64,000 nt of DNA from Maea johnstoni (taxonomy: Eukaryota; Annelida; Polychaeta; Spionida; Magelonidae). The position numbers and the translations under genes were made by a program. The stretch is taken from positions 11,196,287 to 11,260,286 of the forward strand of contig OZ012691.1 in NCBI GenBank assembly GCA_963942565.1, given 5' to 3'. Below the pieces are notes generated by a model. It was not told the origin of the DNA and searched no databases. It saw nothing but the letters and a program-made list of their open reading frames with translations. Within the stretch, counting starts at the first letter, position 1; every line of letters starts with the position of its first letter. Of this stretch, positions 63,042-64,000 are shown in pieces.

Positions 63042-64000
63042 ATGGAAGATAGTAACACAACAGAGTTCCCAGCAACACATACGTATAACATCACATGCCT
63101 CGATCCTGACCTCGTTCCTCGCTACCGAGATACAAACCCAACGTATTTTCTTTTTTATAAAGTTTTCGGCATATACCTAGGCGGTGCCTTTATAATATTT
63201 GGATTACTTGGGAACATTGTATCTTTTCATATCTTACATAGCATGAAGTCATCAGCAAGCTTGATTCTTAGAGCATTAGCGGTAGCTGATTCCTTATATC
63301 TCTTGATAAGGAGCGTGGAGGTCTATGGTAGTATCTCGCAGGTTCTCCATGACAGACACGGTGACAACATAGTGACACACTCAATTTACATGGTTTGTTT
63401 AAGGCCGTTAGCCCGCATGGTGGAGACGATCAGTACCTGGTTGATAGTTTTGCTGACAGTTGGCAGATACTTAGCAGTTAAGAAACCAGTAAGAGCAAGT
63501 GTGATTTTCACTGAGAAAAGGGTTAAATTGGCCATATCCCTGATATGCGTGTTTTTCATATGTCTGTATATGCCAATGTTTTTTGAAGTGGAATTTGTGG
63601 AAATATTTGATCGTGTGGACTGTAGGCTAGAGCTTGGGTACACCACTACTCGTCTGTATGGTAACAACATGTACTTTCTAATCTACCGCGTTATTATTGC
63701 GGGGTCCGTTCGATTCATCATTCCTCTCACTGTACTGATAGTTCTCAACAGTATGTTGGCCATTGGAATTTACAAAGCTCAAAAACAACGGTCCGTAATG
63801 ATGGCAGATGTCATAACCAGCGGTCAGCGGCAATCGGACAGTATAACAGCCATGGTGGTTACAGTGGTGATCGTTTTTGTAATATGCCAAGCTCCATTGT
63901 TTGTGCTTACAATTGATGTATGTTTAAATAGGTTGGATGCGCCTGTTAGGATCTTCCCTGGAATGATACGGCACTATTGGTATTCTGTGACGCATTTCCT
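63042..64000 (+). CDS. class A GPCR (FMRFamide-receptor-like), partial at window end
   Basis: The ATG at 63,042 opens a frame that is uninterrupted to the window edge (about 319 codons, ending in the helix 7 region). A 5' UTR acceptor (attttcag/gctagaac) lies at 62,926. It has N-glycosylation sites (NTT, NIT), GNIVSF in helix 1, ADSLYLL in helix 2, Cys and VGRYLAV in helix 3, an extracellular Cys (DCRLEL) and ICQAP in helix 6. It is the sister of 32,952-34,001, with clear amino-acid differences concentrated at the N-terminus and extracellular loop 2 (for example LGYTTTRLYGN against FTFVMNSLYFD). Glu stands where the other copy has its stop. A plasma-membrane receptor, probably for a peptide; ligand not predictable. 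Confidence 0.9.
   Translation, partial: MEDSNTTEFPATHTYNITCLDPDLVPRYRDTNPTYFLFYKVFGIYLGGAFIIFGLLGNIVSFHILHSMKSSASLILRALAVADSLYLLIRSVEVYGSISQVLHDRHGDNIVTHSIYMVCLRPLARMVETISTWLIVLLTVGRYLAVKKPVRASVIFTEKRVKLAISLICVFFICLYMPMFFEVEFVEIFDRVDCRLELGYTTTRLYGNNMYFLIYRVIIAGSVRFIIPLTVLIVLNSMLAIGIYKAQKQRSVMMADVITSGQRQSDSITAMVVTVVIVFVICQAPLFVLTIDVCLNRLDAPVRIFPGMIRHYWYSVTHF

Overview
This is intron-bearing, AT-rich nuclear DNA from an invertebrate animal. The only host genes I can recognise are a secreted CAP-superfamily gene and a pair of rhodopsin-class GPCRs. Most of the rest is transposon-derived: tRNA-derived SINEs with an invertebrate-type core, several MITE families, a LINE and a small LTR fossil, plus very long (TA)n microsatellites. 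The gene mix suggests a marine invertebrate (deuterostome or lophotrochozoan), but I cannot name the species. Two runs of exactly 200 N (8601-8800 and 53801-54000) are scaffold joins, so order and orientation across them are not proven by sequence.

Left part (1-20,000). A CAP gene is present in two halves. Exon 1 (signal peptide plus start of the CAP domain, 8165-8441) and exon 2 (554-790) lie on the minus strand, left of the first gap. The end of a CAP gene (the 'GEKPF' segment with its Cys motif, an EGF-like exon, a ShKT exon, and a Ser/Thr-rich tail with a hydrophobic C-terminus) lies on the plus strand right of the gap in five exons (13,684-17,706). The halves are complementary, which suggests one gene broken by a misoriented contig or a real inversion. 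Around them are a LINE with an insertion in it, a small antisense LTR fossil inside an intron, and three copies of a TA-flanked MITE.

Middle part (20,000-33,000). The centrepiece is a 6.72-kb DNA transposon (22,125-28,844) with ~140-bp terminal inverted repeats, termini TAGTCCAG and a 3-bp ATA target duplication. It has one long reading frame split by a single in-frame TAG. The encoded protein has N-terminal Cys/His clusters, a transposase-like middle, a FEN1/XPG-type PIN nuclease region and a C-terminal CXC cysteine cluster. I assign it to the Academ group. The empty target site is present in this window at 53,768-53,770, inside a direct duplication of the left flank. A 28-bp minisatellite of about 1.85 kb follows, ending beside a GPCR pseudogene.

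Right part (33,000-64,000). This is a very large inverted duplication. The left arm (about 32,952-50,270) and right arm (64,000 back to 54,001) carry the same GPCR, the same ~79-bp satellite, the same SINEs and the same microsatellite positions in mirror order. Because the arms are homologous they date insertions against each other. Present in one arm only are a hAT-like element, a second, decayed Academ-like element (44,053-49,485), a foldback hairpin, a Harbinger-like MITE and one (TA)n tract about 190 bp long. The left GPCR has an in-frame stop and the right GPCR is open to the window edge. The second Academ-like element carries five RFX-type X-box palindromes at ~173-bp spacing. The inner junction of the two arms coincides with the second gap, so an assembly contribution must be excluded.
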